Source of the DNA: Galeruca laticollis
Taxonomy: Eukaryota; Arthropoda; Insecta; Coleoptera; Chrysomelidae
Direction: 5' to 3'
Length of the DNA stretch: 64,000 nt
Assembly: GCA_963921935.1 (NCBI GenBank)
Contig: OY998177.1
Span: 10,133,754 to 10,197,753, forward strand
This document shows, piece after piece, positions 55,754 to 64,000 of the stretch (its first letter is position 1; each line of letters begins with the position of its first letter). The position numbers and the translations under genes were made by a program. The notes beneath the pieces were generated by a model that was given only the letters and a program-made list of their open reading frames with translations, did no database searches and had not been told where the DNA came from.

Positions 55754-56500
55754 AGGCCCACCGCATATTGAACCCAGCACACACACAGCCCACGGACCAC
55801 CCACGCGTGTGTTATTATGTAAACAATGGTTTAAAGTAGGGTACCGCACATTGATCCTAACCCACGCCGAGCACACGCCCAACCCACGTTCGCGTGGGTC
55901 GGTTTAAGTGTGTCGCACAGTTTTCGTGGGTCGATGGTCGATTTATTAACAATGGAGAAGTTAATAGAGTTAATTCGGAGGTTCCCAGTTGTTTATGACA
56001 CCAGTCATGAAGATTATATAAGATCAAAATTTAAGGATGAGTTGTGGGCACGTATTGCCAAAAGGAGATACATTATAAAGATGGTAGGTTTATGTCGTAC
56101 AATCTAAGTAGGTATGTATAAATAAGTATGTATGTATAATATGGACCATTTAAGAGTCATCTTATGTTACGTATAAAACTTCTTTGTTTCAAAAGTATTA
56201 TAAAGTGTGTCCCATTTTAATCCGACCGGCGAAATAAAATAAAAACATTTCATTTTCGGATAACAGTTATAGAAATTAAAGGTAAATATTCGATGCCACG
56301 AATACTTGAACTTTAAGTTGAAGGTTTGAGGTTATTTGAGGTCAATAAGAGTACGCTGATTGTTTGCAGTCATTGTGGAGCTAGGTCTGGGTTGGGTGTG
56401 GCGTGGGTTCAATATGCGGTAGATTAGAGAGACGTGGACGTGGGTTGCACGTGTATTGTGTGTGGGTTGTGCGTGTGCTGGGTCCAATATGCGGCAGGCC
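55754..56500 (+). mobile_element. PIF/Harbinger-like non-autonomous element
   Basis: About 40-bp inverted ends: AGGCCCACCGCATATTGAAC at 55754 and the near-complement ending GCGGCAGGCC at 56500. TAA on both sides (55751-55753 and 56501-56503) is the 3-bp TWA duplication of this superfamily. Subterminal GC-rich repeats (CCCACGTTCGCGTGGGTC) stand out from the AT-rich surroundings. Only one exon of the accessory ORF remains and no DDE transposase is present. Confidence 0.75.
55952..56083 (+). pseudogene. MADF-domain exon inside the Harbinger-like element
   Basis: MEKLIELIRRFPVVYDTSHE, then YIRSKFKDELWARIAKR, ends at a GTAGGT donor (56084). This is the first half of a MADF (Myb/SANT-like) domain, which in Harbinger elements is the DNA-binding partner encoded beside the transposase. 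The next exon is not found before the right terminus, so the gene is truncated. The domain call is solid; the role is inferred from the flanking termini. Confidence 0.7.
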
Positions 56501-56503
56501 TAA

Positions 56504-57090
56504 CTATCTTATGTAAGCCCATATGTTGTTCCTCCCTTGTATTGTGAACTAGAGATGAGTGATATTACAAAGCAGCAACGTGAGTAAACACATGCGGCGT
56601 TCTTCTGTTGTATTTCATATTAGATAAAAAATCTTCAGTACTGTTTTGAACATAGTTGCGAACGCATTAAAATAATAAATTGAAAATTATGTTTATGGCT
56701 ATTATTAACTGCTTTAATAAAATGAAAGTAAATAAAAAATACCCATTTGGGTAGTTTAAATTTGAATTTGATTGAATCCTTCCGTTTTGTTGGCACATTT
56801 CTAAATATTGCTAGTAATATTTAGCTTTCAATCATAATACGTAATACAAATTAAACATTTTGAAACAAACTTTGCGGAAAAATGGATTATATAAAACATT
56901 TTCGTTAAAAAGCATTTATATGTTCATAAGACTTTTTAATAATTTAGTAAAAGAAATCCGATAACAAATATGATAACATCTTGGTGTTTAAAAGACAGTG
57001 TTTACTTTTTTTCTGAAATATTGAATCCCTGTTAAATAAGTCTTTTCTATTTAACTATACAACGTACACTAATATATTGGTTTTTTTAAA
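56504..57090. other. No gene found
   Basis: AT-rich sequence; nothing recognised. Confidence 0.5.
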
Positions 57091-57096
57091 TTTTAG

Positions 57097-57715
57097 AATC
57101 AAAATGGAAACTATCCAGAATAGACAATATAATGTCTGCTGCTCAAAACCAAGTTAATAAAATAAACCTTAGGTACTGTTGCACAAAAAATAAACAAAAC
57201 ATGTTGTGCTTCTACTTCTTGGGATATGGACAGCGAACAAATTTCAATTTTGGATACTAATTTATTACCTGCAGATGACTGTTCAATTTACTTGCTTGAC
57301 TTGACAAATAACTTTCTGGTCTGAATTCTTTGTAACCAAAAATTGTACATCTAGTCCCTTCCTACACCAACCATCGAAAATTCAGATGGAATATTATTAC
57401 AACCACTTACTAGTCTACAAAACCATCACATTAACGACATTGAAAAATAAATAAGTTTATAAGATGACGAAATTGATAGCATTGAATCTGCTGATGACGA
57501 AGTTCTAGTTAAAAGTGAGATAGCTAAAGAAAAAAATACATAGCTTCAAAAATGGTAAGACAAGACTTTGTACATAATAAAATAGTAATAAAGCCCAAGC
57601 AACTTGTAATTGCAAGTTAAGGAAATGTGTCCAAAATTTTACAGACAAAGAGATAAATAAAGTTAACAAAAAATATTAGGAACTTAATTTCAATGATAAA
57701 ATAGTATATTAAAGT
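57097..57715 (+). pseudogene. Degenerate gene fragment with a CxCxxxxC motif
   Basis: Preceded by an acceptor-like TTTTTTTAAATTTTAG. The plus strand shows, in shifting frames, an acidic DDEIDSIESADDEVLVKSE block, an MVRQDFVHNKIVIKPKQLV block and CNCKLRKCVQNFTDKEINKV, followed by KKY, a stop, then ELNFNDK. The cysteine block followed by a charged helix is a pattern I associate with a large, often transposon-linked insect protein family of unknown function. Several stops and frameshifts make it a pseudogene. Family name uncertain. Confidence 0.35.
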
Positions 57716-57826
57716 ATAAGTGGATAAATAGGTCTTCCAAACACGCGCGATTTTTTTAGCACGACGGCGCAGCCGGAGTGCTCGAAATTGAGCAAGTGTT
57801 TGAAAGACCAGTTATCCACTAATACT
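57713..57826. repeat. Hairpin with 32-bp arms
   Basis: 57713-57744 and 57795-57826 are imperfect inverted copies (AGTATAAGTGGATA with TATCCACTAATACT). The loop is GC-rich (ACGACGGCGCAGCCGG) against AT-rich flanks. A miniature DNA-transposon remnant is likely. Confidence 0.65.
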
Positions 57827-57902
57827 TCACGCTATTTTTTTTATTGGTGCACTTTGAAATCATAGAATATTATTATTATATTATTACTACAAAAAAATAG
57901 AA

Positions 57903-58019
57903 GTCCGTCCTCGATGTCCAGCCAAGTTTCATTCAATAAAAGTCCGTCCTCGATGTCCAGCCAAGTTTCATTCAATAAAAGTCCGTCCTCGATGCCCAGC
58001 CAAGTTTCGTGAAAGTCCA
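57903..58019. repeat. 39-bp tandem repeat, three copies
   Basis: Units start at 57903, 57942 and 57981 with AGTCCGTCCTCGATG. The first two look identical; the third is diverged at its end. Confidence 0.9.
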
Positions 58020-58751
58020 TCCTAAATAGTATTTATTTTTATTTGACGTTACGAGGTACTGCTGTCGGATCAATAATCAAGAAGTTTCTTTATTTATATT
58101 TAAAAGGATACAATGGAGATATGCATAAATAAATAAGTTTTGCAGAAAAAACAAAATAAGACATTGGTTTACAATGAAAATATACAATTTAAAAACTAAT
58201 AAAAAAAGTTGTCATTGATACTTACGTTTCTCGAGTTGTTGTTGTTACCATAAGGACTTTAAAAAACGCGCGTGTTCGAAAGTTTGATTTAAACACGCTG
58301 AGACGTGCTTTAAATAGGTAATATGAGGCATCAATAAAAAAAATATTATTGTTTCATCATGTCGAGAAAACGATTATAAAAAGGAGAAGAATAGGAAATC
58401 AAGAAGGTAAGATGAACAAAAAAAATGCATACATGCTTACTATTTGAAAGGAAAATACCGCTGTGAAATTGGCAGCCAAAATCTAGCAGCCATTCTGACG
58501 AAAACACCCGAATGACCACCGGCGCCGCATACGAGTATTTATATAATTACTAAAAATAATTGGAAATCCTTGTGTTTTTTCTAGTTTTAGGCAAATTTTA
58601 TTAAGAAGCCTACCTAAAAATAGTAATAAGGAGAAATAAAATAAAGTACAGAGACAGATCTAGGAGTAAAATCATATTTTATTTTGAATATCCTAAAATT
58701 TAAAATTTTACCTAAGAACAAATTGAAAATGCCGGATTATCGTGCCTCGCC
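58020..58751. other. No gene found
   Basis: AT-rich with no ORF. A CGCGCGTGTTCGAAAGTTTG stretch at about 58264 is related to the hairpin at 57713 and may be another end of that element. Confidence 0.5.
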
Positions 58752-59130
58752 GCGCGGCATACAGGACCGGCAATAGGGGTTAATTCATAAATATTTGGGT
58801 AAAATATCAAACTTAATAAATTTTTTAATACTTGGGAGTGTCTCGCACATTTGAGTTCATATACAAAATGTTAGAAACCATCTTAAAATCATATTACAAA
58901 TGTCAGATTTACTTTCACTGCCGTACAATACTGGTAACAGGGGTTGATTCATAAAAATTTGTGTAAAATATCAAACTCAATTTTTCCCCACGTGGGACTT
59001 TTTCGCACATTCCATTTAATTTAGAAAATGTTGCGAACCATCTAAAAATCAAATAATGAATGTTAAATTGAACTGCACTGCCGAACAGAACCGGCAGAGA
59101 AGAAGTAGTGCACAAAATATCAAAATGAAT
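58752..59130. repeat. Diverged tandem repeat, period about 167 bp
   Basis: Three successive units share CTGCCGNACA, ACCGG, GGGGTTNATTCATAAA and GTAAAATATCAAACT, at about 58752, 58919 and 59081 (the last partial). The period is in the range seen for nucleosome-sized satellites. Confidence 0.7.
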
Positions 59131-59411
59131 GAAAATCCTCTAAAGTGAACATAAAATGATGAATATGGTTGTTGAATAATATTTGTTAGAGCAAGAACAG
59201 CAGCATAATTGTATTTTGTGGCACTTTTTAAAAAGAAAATAGAAAATGCTATGTAGCAACAAGTGTCAACTGTCAAAAATGTCGATTATCAAAGTTGTTT
59301 AATTATCTTGTTTTTTAAATTGTAGATTAAAATTGTAAATGCCTTGTAGCATCTGCTGCTTATTTAATAAACAATTTTTAAAGACTTACCTCTAGTTGCG
59401 TACTTTTAAAA
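59131..59411. other. No gene found
   Basis: Short AT-rich spacer before a non-LTR fragment. Confidence 0.5.
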
Positions 59412-60365
59412 CTATTCTAACAATTTAACGTGGCATACGGTATCAAAGGCAGTAGAGAGATCGAGAAATATACAGAGAATAGGTACTATTTTATTCAATA
59501 GGTCATAAATTGTTGTTAGTTTACAAATGGCATCTTCAGTTGATTCACCCCCTCTAAAGCCAAACTGATCAGATATACGAAATTCTCTCAGGAATTCGAA
59601 AAGGCGCGTTTTTAAAAAAATTTCAATTATTTCTGAAATGGTTGACGGCAGCGATATCGATAGGTAATTCTCTAATTCATGTTTATTTCTATTTTCGAAA
59701 AGCGGATTCACTATAGCATATTTTTAAATTTCCGGGAATCTAAATATTTATTTACTAGAAACGTTAGTGGCTCTACAGTTTTACAAGCAACTTGTTTTAA
59801 AGTTTCTGCACGAATCTCATGCAAACCAGGAGATTTTAAAATTATTTATTATTTCTAAAACCTCAGTTCTGCATGTTGGAAATAGAAACATGGTATTTTT
59901 CAAGGAATCCAAATTATATTTACAATTATTCAGATCTGGTATTCTGTTAGCTAGATTTTTGGCAACTGTACTAAAGTTAGTATTAAAGTGATTTGCAATT
60001 TCCCATTTTTTTCAAATATTGTTCGGTCTAAAAGTTTAATTTCTTCAATATTTTTATGTTGCCTATTTTTGCCGCAAATATTCTTTATGCAATCCCAAAC
60101 ATCATTTATTTTTATTAGCTTCGATGTGTCGAGAAAAATATGTTCTCTTGGCTTTTTTGAGTATATTATTTAGTCGGTTTCTATAGCTTTTATATTCTAA
60201 TTTCAATTCCCTATTATCCAGATTTTTCATTGAATGTTTGTACATTGTTTGTTTTTTTTTAATACATTTTGGCAATCCTGGTGTTTCCCATCCTTTTTTC
60301 GCTGTTCTTTTCGGTTTAATTAGGATTATGAATCTGGAAGTCGTCCATAATTTTCCTCCAAACAA
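59412..60365 (-). pseudogene. Non-LTR (Jockey/CR1-like) ORF2 fragment: linker and RT start
   Basis: Minus frame order: 60365-60102 reads LPKCIKKKQTMYKHS and YKSYRNRLNNILKKAKRTYF, the linker between endonuclease and RT. Then EIANHFNTNFSTVAKNLANRI and MFLFPTCRTEVLEIINN in other frames. Then 59711-59412 with NPLFENRNKHELENY, SISLPSTISEII, QFGFRGGESTEDAI and the first RT catalytic block CIFLDLSTAFDTV. Both ends are missing (no endonuclease upstream, no YxDD downstream). At least three frame changes. Confidence 0.78.
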
Positions 60366-60880
60366 TGCGGTTTCCGACCTAGGTACCCCATCCGGTGACT
60401 CTCATTGTCCTCAAACAGCATTTGGTTATGCCATTGGAACCGTCGTCTTTCTCTTTTCATGGTAGCATAGATTTTGGATTTTAGGACTCTCTTTGGCATT
60501 CTTGCGTCTTCCATCTTCTGAACGCGTTCAAACCAATGGATTCTTCGGAATTTAATAAATGTTACAATATCTTCACCGTTCAGTATGATCATGATATCCT
60601 TATTTTTCCGGATACGCCAGTTTGCTCCATAAATTCTAATTGCTCCATATATTGTTCTGATGCTCTTGCGATCCAAACTTTTGATCCTCTCCTGGTTCAG
60701 CTTCTAGTTTCATAGGTTATTACCGGTCGAACTAGAGTCTCGTAGATCTTCAGCTCTGTTTTCCTTGAAATTAGCTTGTTTTTTAGGAGTTTTACCGGGT
60801 CCACATCAGTAGATATGTACGTAGTTCGTCGCTGTTCGTCATGATATTTATTGATGTGGAGGGAGTGAAGCACCAACACG
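60326..60880 (-). pseudogene. Non-LTR ORF2 C-terminus, second element
   Basis: The minus frame reads LISRKTELKIYETLVRPVITYET at about 60780-60700. Then RIRKNKDI, IHWFERVQKMEDARMPKRVL, RERRRFQWHNQ and a WxR-type end follow to 60326. The HxxRMED, MPKRVL and RGRP-like order matches the conserved C-terminal tail of insect non-LTR elements, of a different family from the fragment at 44842. It is 5' truncated near 60880 and lies head to tail with the fragment ending at 60365. Confidence 0.72.
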
Positions 60881-61346
60881 GCGCGTCTCCAGGTGGCGGA
60901 TAAATGATAAAAGAAGGGCCTCTGAGATGATTTTATATGAGCAGGAGGTCTGCGTGGAAATACCTGGGGCTCGTTGTGTCTAAAAACTCAACAGGCAGGC
61001 CTCGAATATCCTGCCGCGGACCAACTTAACCTGTCCCAGCTGTAGTATCGTTGCTAAGGGATTGCACACAGGGTTACGATGCCGGATGAAATTTCAAACT
61101 TACCTCGAAATCACCTGTTATACAAATGTCTGACTGTCTGTGGTCAAGTCTCGCGGGCCAGTGGGAGGGGGGAGGGGGTGTTTGGCTTCAATGCCCGGAC
61201 CAAGAGGAGACAACCTCATTGAAAACCTAAAGTCAAGGTGGGCAACCACACCGAAGAATGCGTGGCTATGTAGGAGAATAGTCCTTACTGGTTTCGACGT
61301 TGGAGCACCGGGAGGATCTCCATTGCATTGAACCCCTTACCGCAGC

Positions 61347-61865
61347 ATGCGGAACTCTGCAGCGGTGGACCGTAATGAGAAGATCCTCCAACTTGTCGAG
61401 GTTCAGAACTCCAACCTCAGTACTGCGGCTTGGAAGATCCTGAACTCTGAAAAAGAGGGACAGGGAACTATCCTCACGATTGGGATCGATCATCAATCTG
61501 GGGAGGCTCTGAAGGCAGGAGATTACACGGTAAACTTCCGTTTTGGGCCCATCCCTGTCTTGGGGCTGGGAAAGAAAAAGAACCCCGCGGAGGATCCGAA
61601 AGACATGGAGATACCCTCCATATCCGGAACCTTTGGAAAAGGGGAAAAAGGCGAAATCTTGAACCTGGGTGAGCCCGAGATCTCCTTCGGCCCTGCTGGA
61701 GTGACTGGGGATGCGGAGAACGCCTCTGCATCCCGGGAAACCGGGCGGAGCAGCCTGGGGGTCCAGAGTCTGACTCGAGATCAAGAAACCTGCGCGAACT
61801 CCGAGGAGGATATTGCCATGGTGGTCGAAGAGGGTCAGGGAGAGACAAAGGAGGGAGATGAATAG
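61347..61865 (+). CDS. ORF1 of the LOA/R1-like element, DUF4780-like
   Basis: 172 codons: AAWKILNSEKEGQGTILTIG, then IDHQSGEALKAG and VNFRFGPIPVLG. The WKIL, ID and FRFG spacing matches the DUF4780 domain found in many insect retrotransposon ORF1 proteins. The rest is an acidic tail ending EGQGETKEGDE. Compared with the family it lacks an N-terminal part, so the original start may lie upstream in a different frame. It probably binds element RNA; inferred from family. Confidence 0.6.
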   Translation: MRNSAAVDRNEKILQLVEVQNSNLSTAAWKILNSEKEGQGTILTIGIDHQSGEALKAGDYTVNFRFGPIPVLGLGKKKNPAEDPKDMEIPSISGTFGKGEKGEILNLGEPEISFGPAGVTGDAENASASRETGRSSLGVQSLTRDQETCANSEEDIAMVVEEGQGETKEGDE

Positions 61866-61957
61866 AGGCTGAGTAACTCGGCCTCTTTCATCCATAATAA
61901 TTCACGTTCACGAATGTAGCTCAGATTAACCTGCATCACGCGAAGGGAGCTTCAGCC

Positions 61958-62700
61958 GTGATTGCGAGGTTGTTCGCTAGACTACAACTGGATATTGTAC
62001 TGATCCAAGAACCATGGATCAACAAAGAATGCCATATCAAAGGTTTGGCATGTAAGAATTCTAAATTGATTTATGATCAAAGGCAAGTATCTCCGCGTGC
62101 CTGTGTAATCATAAGAAATAACATGAAATATATTTGTGTTTCAGAATACGTGTTGCGGGACCTTGTTCCAATCATGGTTCACCTCAACATTGCGGGTATC
62201 GACCGAGACATCGTCATTGCCTCTGCCTCCTTCGCTGGAGACGGGCCGATGACACCGCCAGAAGAAGTACAAGAGCTAGTGAGACACTGCAATAGCAGAG
62301 GGCTGCCAATTATAATTGGTTGTGATGCCAACGTATATAATACCGCGTGGGGAAGCATTAATAACAACGCAAAAGATGAGTGTTTATTAGAATATCTCTT
62401 AGCAAATAACCGTGAGACCTTAAATGTGGGGACAACCCCTACCTTTGTCACGAGAGCAAGAGAAGAGGTTCTGGACGTAACAATTGTTATTTTTGCTGCT
62501 AGGAAAAATGTAAAAGTTTGGAGGGTGATGAGCGAGCACTTTCCGACCATAGGATCATTGAATTTAGGATAGAGGGAAGTACCACTTCGATTCCTACAAT
62601 CCGAAATTCTAGAATTACTGATTGGTCTCTTTACAACACCAATATGAAGGACAATTTGGAGCTAGTCGAAGTGAATGGGGTAAATTGTTACGTTAATTTC
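61958..62700 (+). pseudogene. ORF2 endonuclease of the LOA/R1-like element, frameshifted
   Basis: Open 61958-62572: LQLDIVLIQEPWI (metal-binding Glu), RACVIIRNN, IVIASASFAGDG, LPIIIGCDANVYNTAWGS (catalytic Asp and Asn), LLEYLLANN, LNVGTTPTFVTRAREEVLDVT. The last block SDHRIIEFRI (catalytic Asp-His) is in the overlapping next frame at 62518-62709, so one frameshift lies near 62520-62570. The sequence stops being recognisable at about 62700, before any RT. The endonuclease would nick the insertion site. Confidence 0.78.
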
Positions 62701-62709
62701 GCGTGCTGA

Positions 62710-64000
62710 CGTGAAACAGTTATTGCATAGGGAAAGTATAGAGTATTAAAAAGCAATCTGAGTATTAGATTTATATATTATTTGAATAAAGCAAAATTAT
62801 GATCGGTCCCTAGCTTTTGCAAGAGTGTATGGATTCCTGGAGATGATATAAACCCCTAAATAATTACCTCTCCCCAAGTATCCAGCACATAAATAATTGA
62901 TTAGATAGCTAATACATTTAATTCGGTAAATTGCAGAAAAGAGTGTTGCGCAAAATGTAGAAAATAGTCCAACGTTCATAAAATAAGCATTATTTTAGTT
63001 TATAATAAGTGAAATGTCCCACGAAGGGGGTACTTATCGTTAAATTGAAGAAATTGACACTGTAGAATAGCCTCCGTAAATTCCACTAGAAAACAGCTGT
63101 ATATTTTAGCTCCCGATTACTTTCCATCCATTATTCTAATAGTGGTTTCAATATATCCACACTCGTATTTTAATTGTAATAATTTGCCTTGTAATCACCC
63201 ATGAAGAAAAACGCCTAAAGTGAGAAAAAAATGCATTGTGCTAACCTTCAAAATAAAATTCACAGAAACTGACCTCTCGCACAGTAACCATTATTGCCAG
63301 AGACGTTTGGTTTAATTCTTCTTTAACCCCAACCAGTTATATCCGCATGCACGTGTAGAAAATTGTGTAAACCACAATATCCCAAATTACACAATTTTAA
63401 AGAAATATTTAACAGATCTGCCTACAGCAATCAAACTTAATATTAAAAATATTTCTTTACCAGTTGTAGGTGAACTAACTATCCTTTCGCTTAACACAAA
63501 ACCCACATTTCAACTCTTCACTCGTAGTCGCTTTTTCCATGTTTTTGTTGATACGGCAATTTTAAAACACACCCAGTTCAAATGGTTTTTATTCTGCTGT
63601 TAATTATACCGGTTGTCTCGATTTATTAACGGAAAGTGATGAAATATATTACGGATATACTTAAATTTATTGCGGTGAGAATATTGGATTATTACTACCC
63701 CAGATGCATGTTAGTTCGTAACACTCTCCCCTTTCTAAAGGAAACAAAAAAAAAGGAAACGAGAAAGAGGGAAAGAAAAAAAAATCAGTCTTTCTTGATA
63801 TCCTTAATGTGTCAAGTTCCCAATGACGCGCTGGCATCCAACGACTCTAATTCGTAGACGTTAGTACTAATCCTCCTTCGGACTTTACATTCAATAAACT
63901 TAGGAGTTAATTTGGATGATCTGATAGACAATGGTTTCTCTTCCACACAATTTGACCAACTGTGAGGGTAAGAGGCCTATGTCTGAGATTATATCTGTTT
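62710..64000. other. No gene found
   Basis: AT-rich sequence to the window end. A purine-rich stretch at 63745-63785 is low complexity. No supported ORF or element boundary. Confidence 0.5.

Larger units (their letters stand above)
60890..62709 (+). mobile_element. LOA/R1-like non-LTR element, 5' half
   Basis: The GC content rises sharply at about 60890. A probable 5' untranslated region (CGTCTCCAGGTGGCGGATAA onward) leads to an ORF1 with a DUF4780-like domain and an ORF2 that begins with an endonuclease. It ends at about 62709 before the RT, so the copy is 3' truncated or interrupted. Confidence 0.72.

Noticed and set aside
57903..58019. CRISPR-like array
   Set aside because: Three contiguous 39-bp units without unique spacers in eukaryotic DNA; a simple tandem repeat.
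62797..63857. Short ORFs in the last 1.3 kb
   Set aside because: No conserved motif. The Lys/Arg-rich frame at 63636-63857 comes from a purine-rich stretch.

Overview
This is insect-like, strongly AT-rich nuclear DNA made up almost entirely of transposable elements, many nested in each other. I see no intact host gene, no rRNA or tRNA gene and no CRISPR array. The insect assignment rests on family content: a BEL/Pao element, Penelope-like elements with GIY-YIG, Jockey- and LOA-like non-LTR elements, one with the DUF4780-type ORF1 common in insects, a piggyBac, a MADF exon, and a short (TTAGG)n run. The order cannot be fixed from the sequence; a beetle or other non-dipteran insect is plausible.

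Layout. 1-1025: 5' end of a Jockey-like non-LTR element (minus). 1551-7215: Ty3/gypsy-type LTR element A (minus), with LTRs of about 1.5 kb and decayed Gag and integrase. 7235-9314: Penelope-like element (RT plus GIY-YIG). 9363-16891: Tc1/mariner-like transposon whose transposase is split by a complete 6.07-kb BEL/Pao element (10285-16358) with matching 213-bp LTRs, a 5-bp target duplication and one uninterrupted 1733-codon ORF. 16960-18896: LTR of gypsy family B. 18948-30532: a rearranged locus in which 9.5 kb of family B DNA, more than one element period, sits between identical 667-bp copies of a decayed non-LTR ORF1 segment. 31800-33310: 3' half of an RNase H-bearing non-LTR element. 33447-35828: piggyBac with TTAA duplications and a 210-nt intron. 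37308-38175: Crypton-like tyrosine recombinase remnant with a 55-nt intron. 38353-43098: two 1.7-kb Penelope-like copies head to head, flanked by foldback repeats. 43200-51525: two more gypsy-type elements (E, D). 53408-54407: foldback with interleaved palindromes, beside a second tyrosine-recombinase fragment. 55754-56500: Harbinger-type element carrying a MADF exon. 57097-59130: a degenerate gene fragment and tandem repeats. 59412-62709: three non-LTR fragments.

How the parts work together. Only the BEL/Pao element looks able to encode all its own proteins. Family B has an open Gag with an N-terminal SAP domain, but its pol carries frameshifts and a lost zinc-finger cysteine. A and D look like relatives of B with different deletions: A keeps Gag and integrase; D keeps Gag, protease and the start of RT. 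Most element ends touch (TA)n tracts, so these tracts look like insertion targets or by-products of junction formation.

Strongest leads: the family B insertion with its 667-bp flanking duplication, the Penelope head-to-head palindrome, a hammerhead-ribozyme-like fold in a Penelope 3' end, the intron-containing tyrosine-recombinase remnants, and the SAP-Gag lineage.
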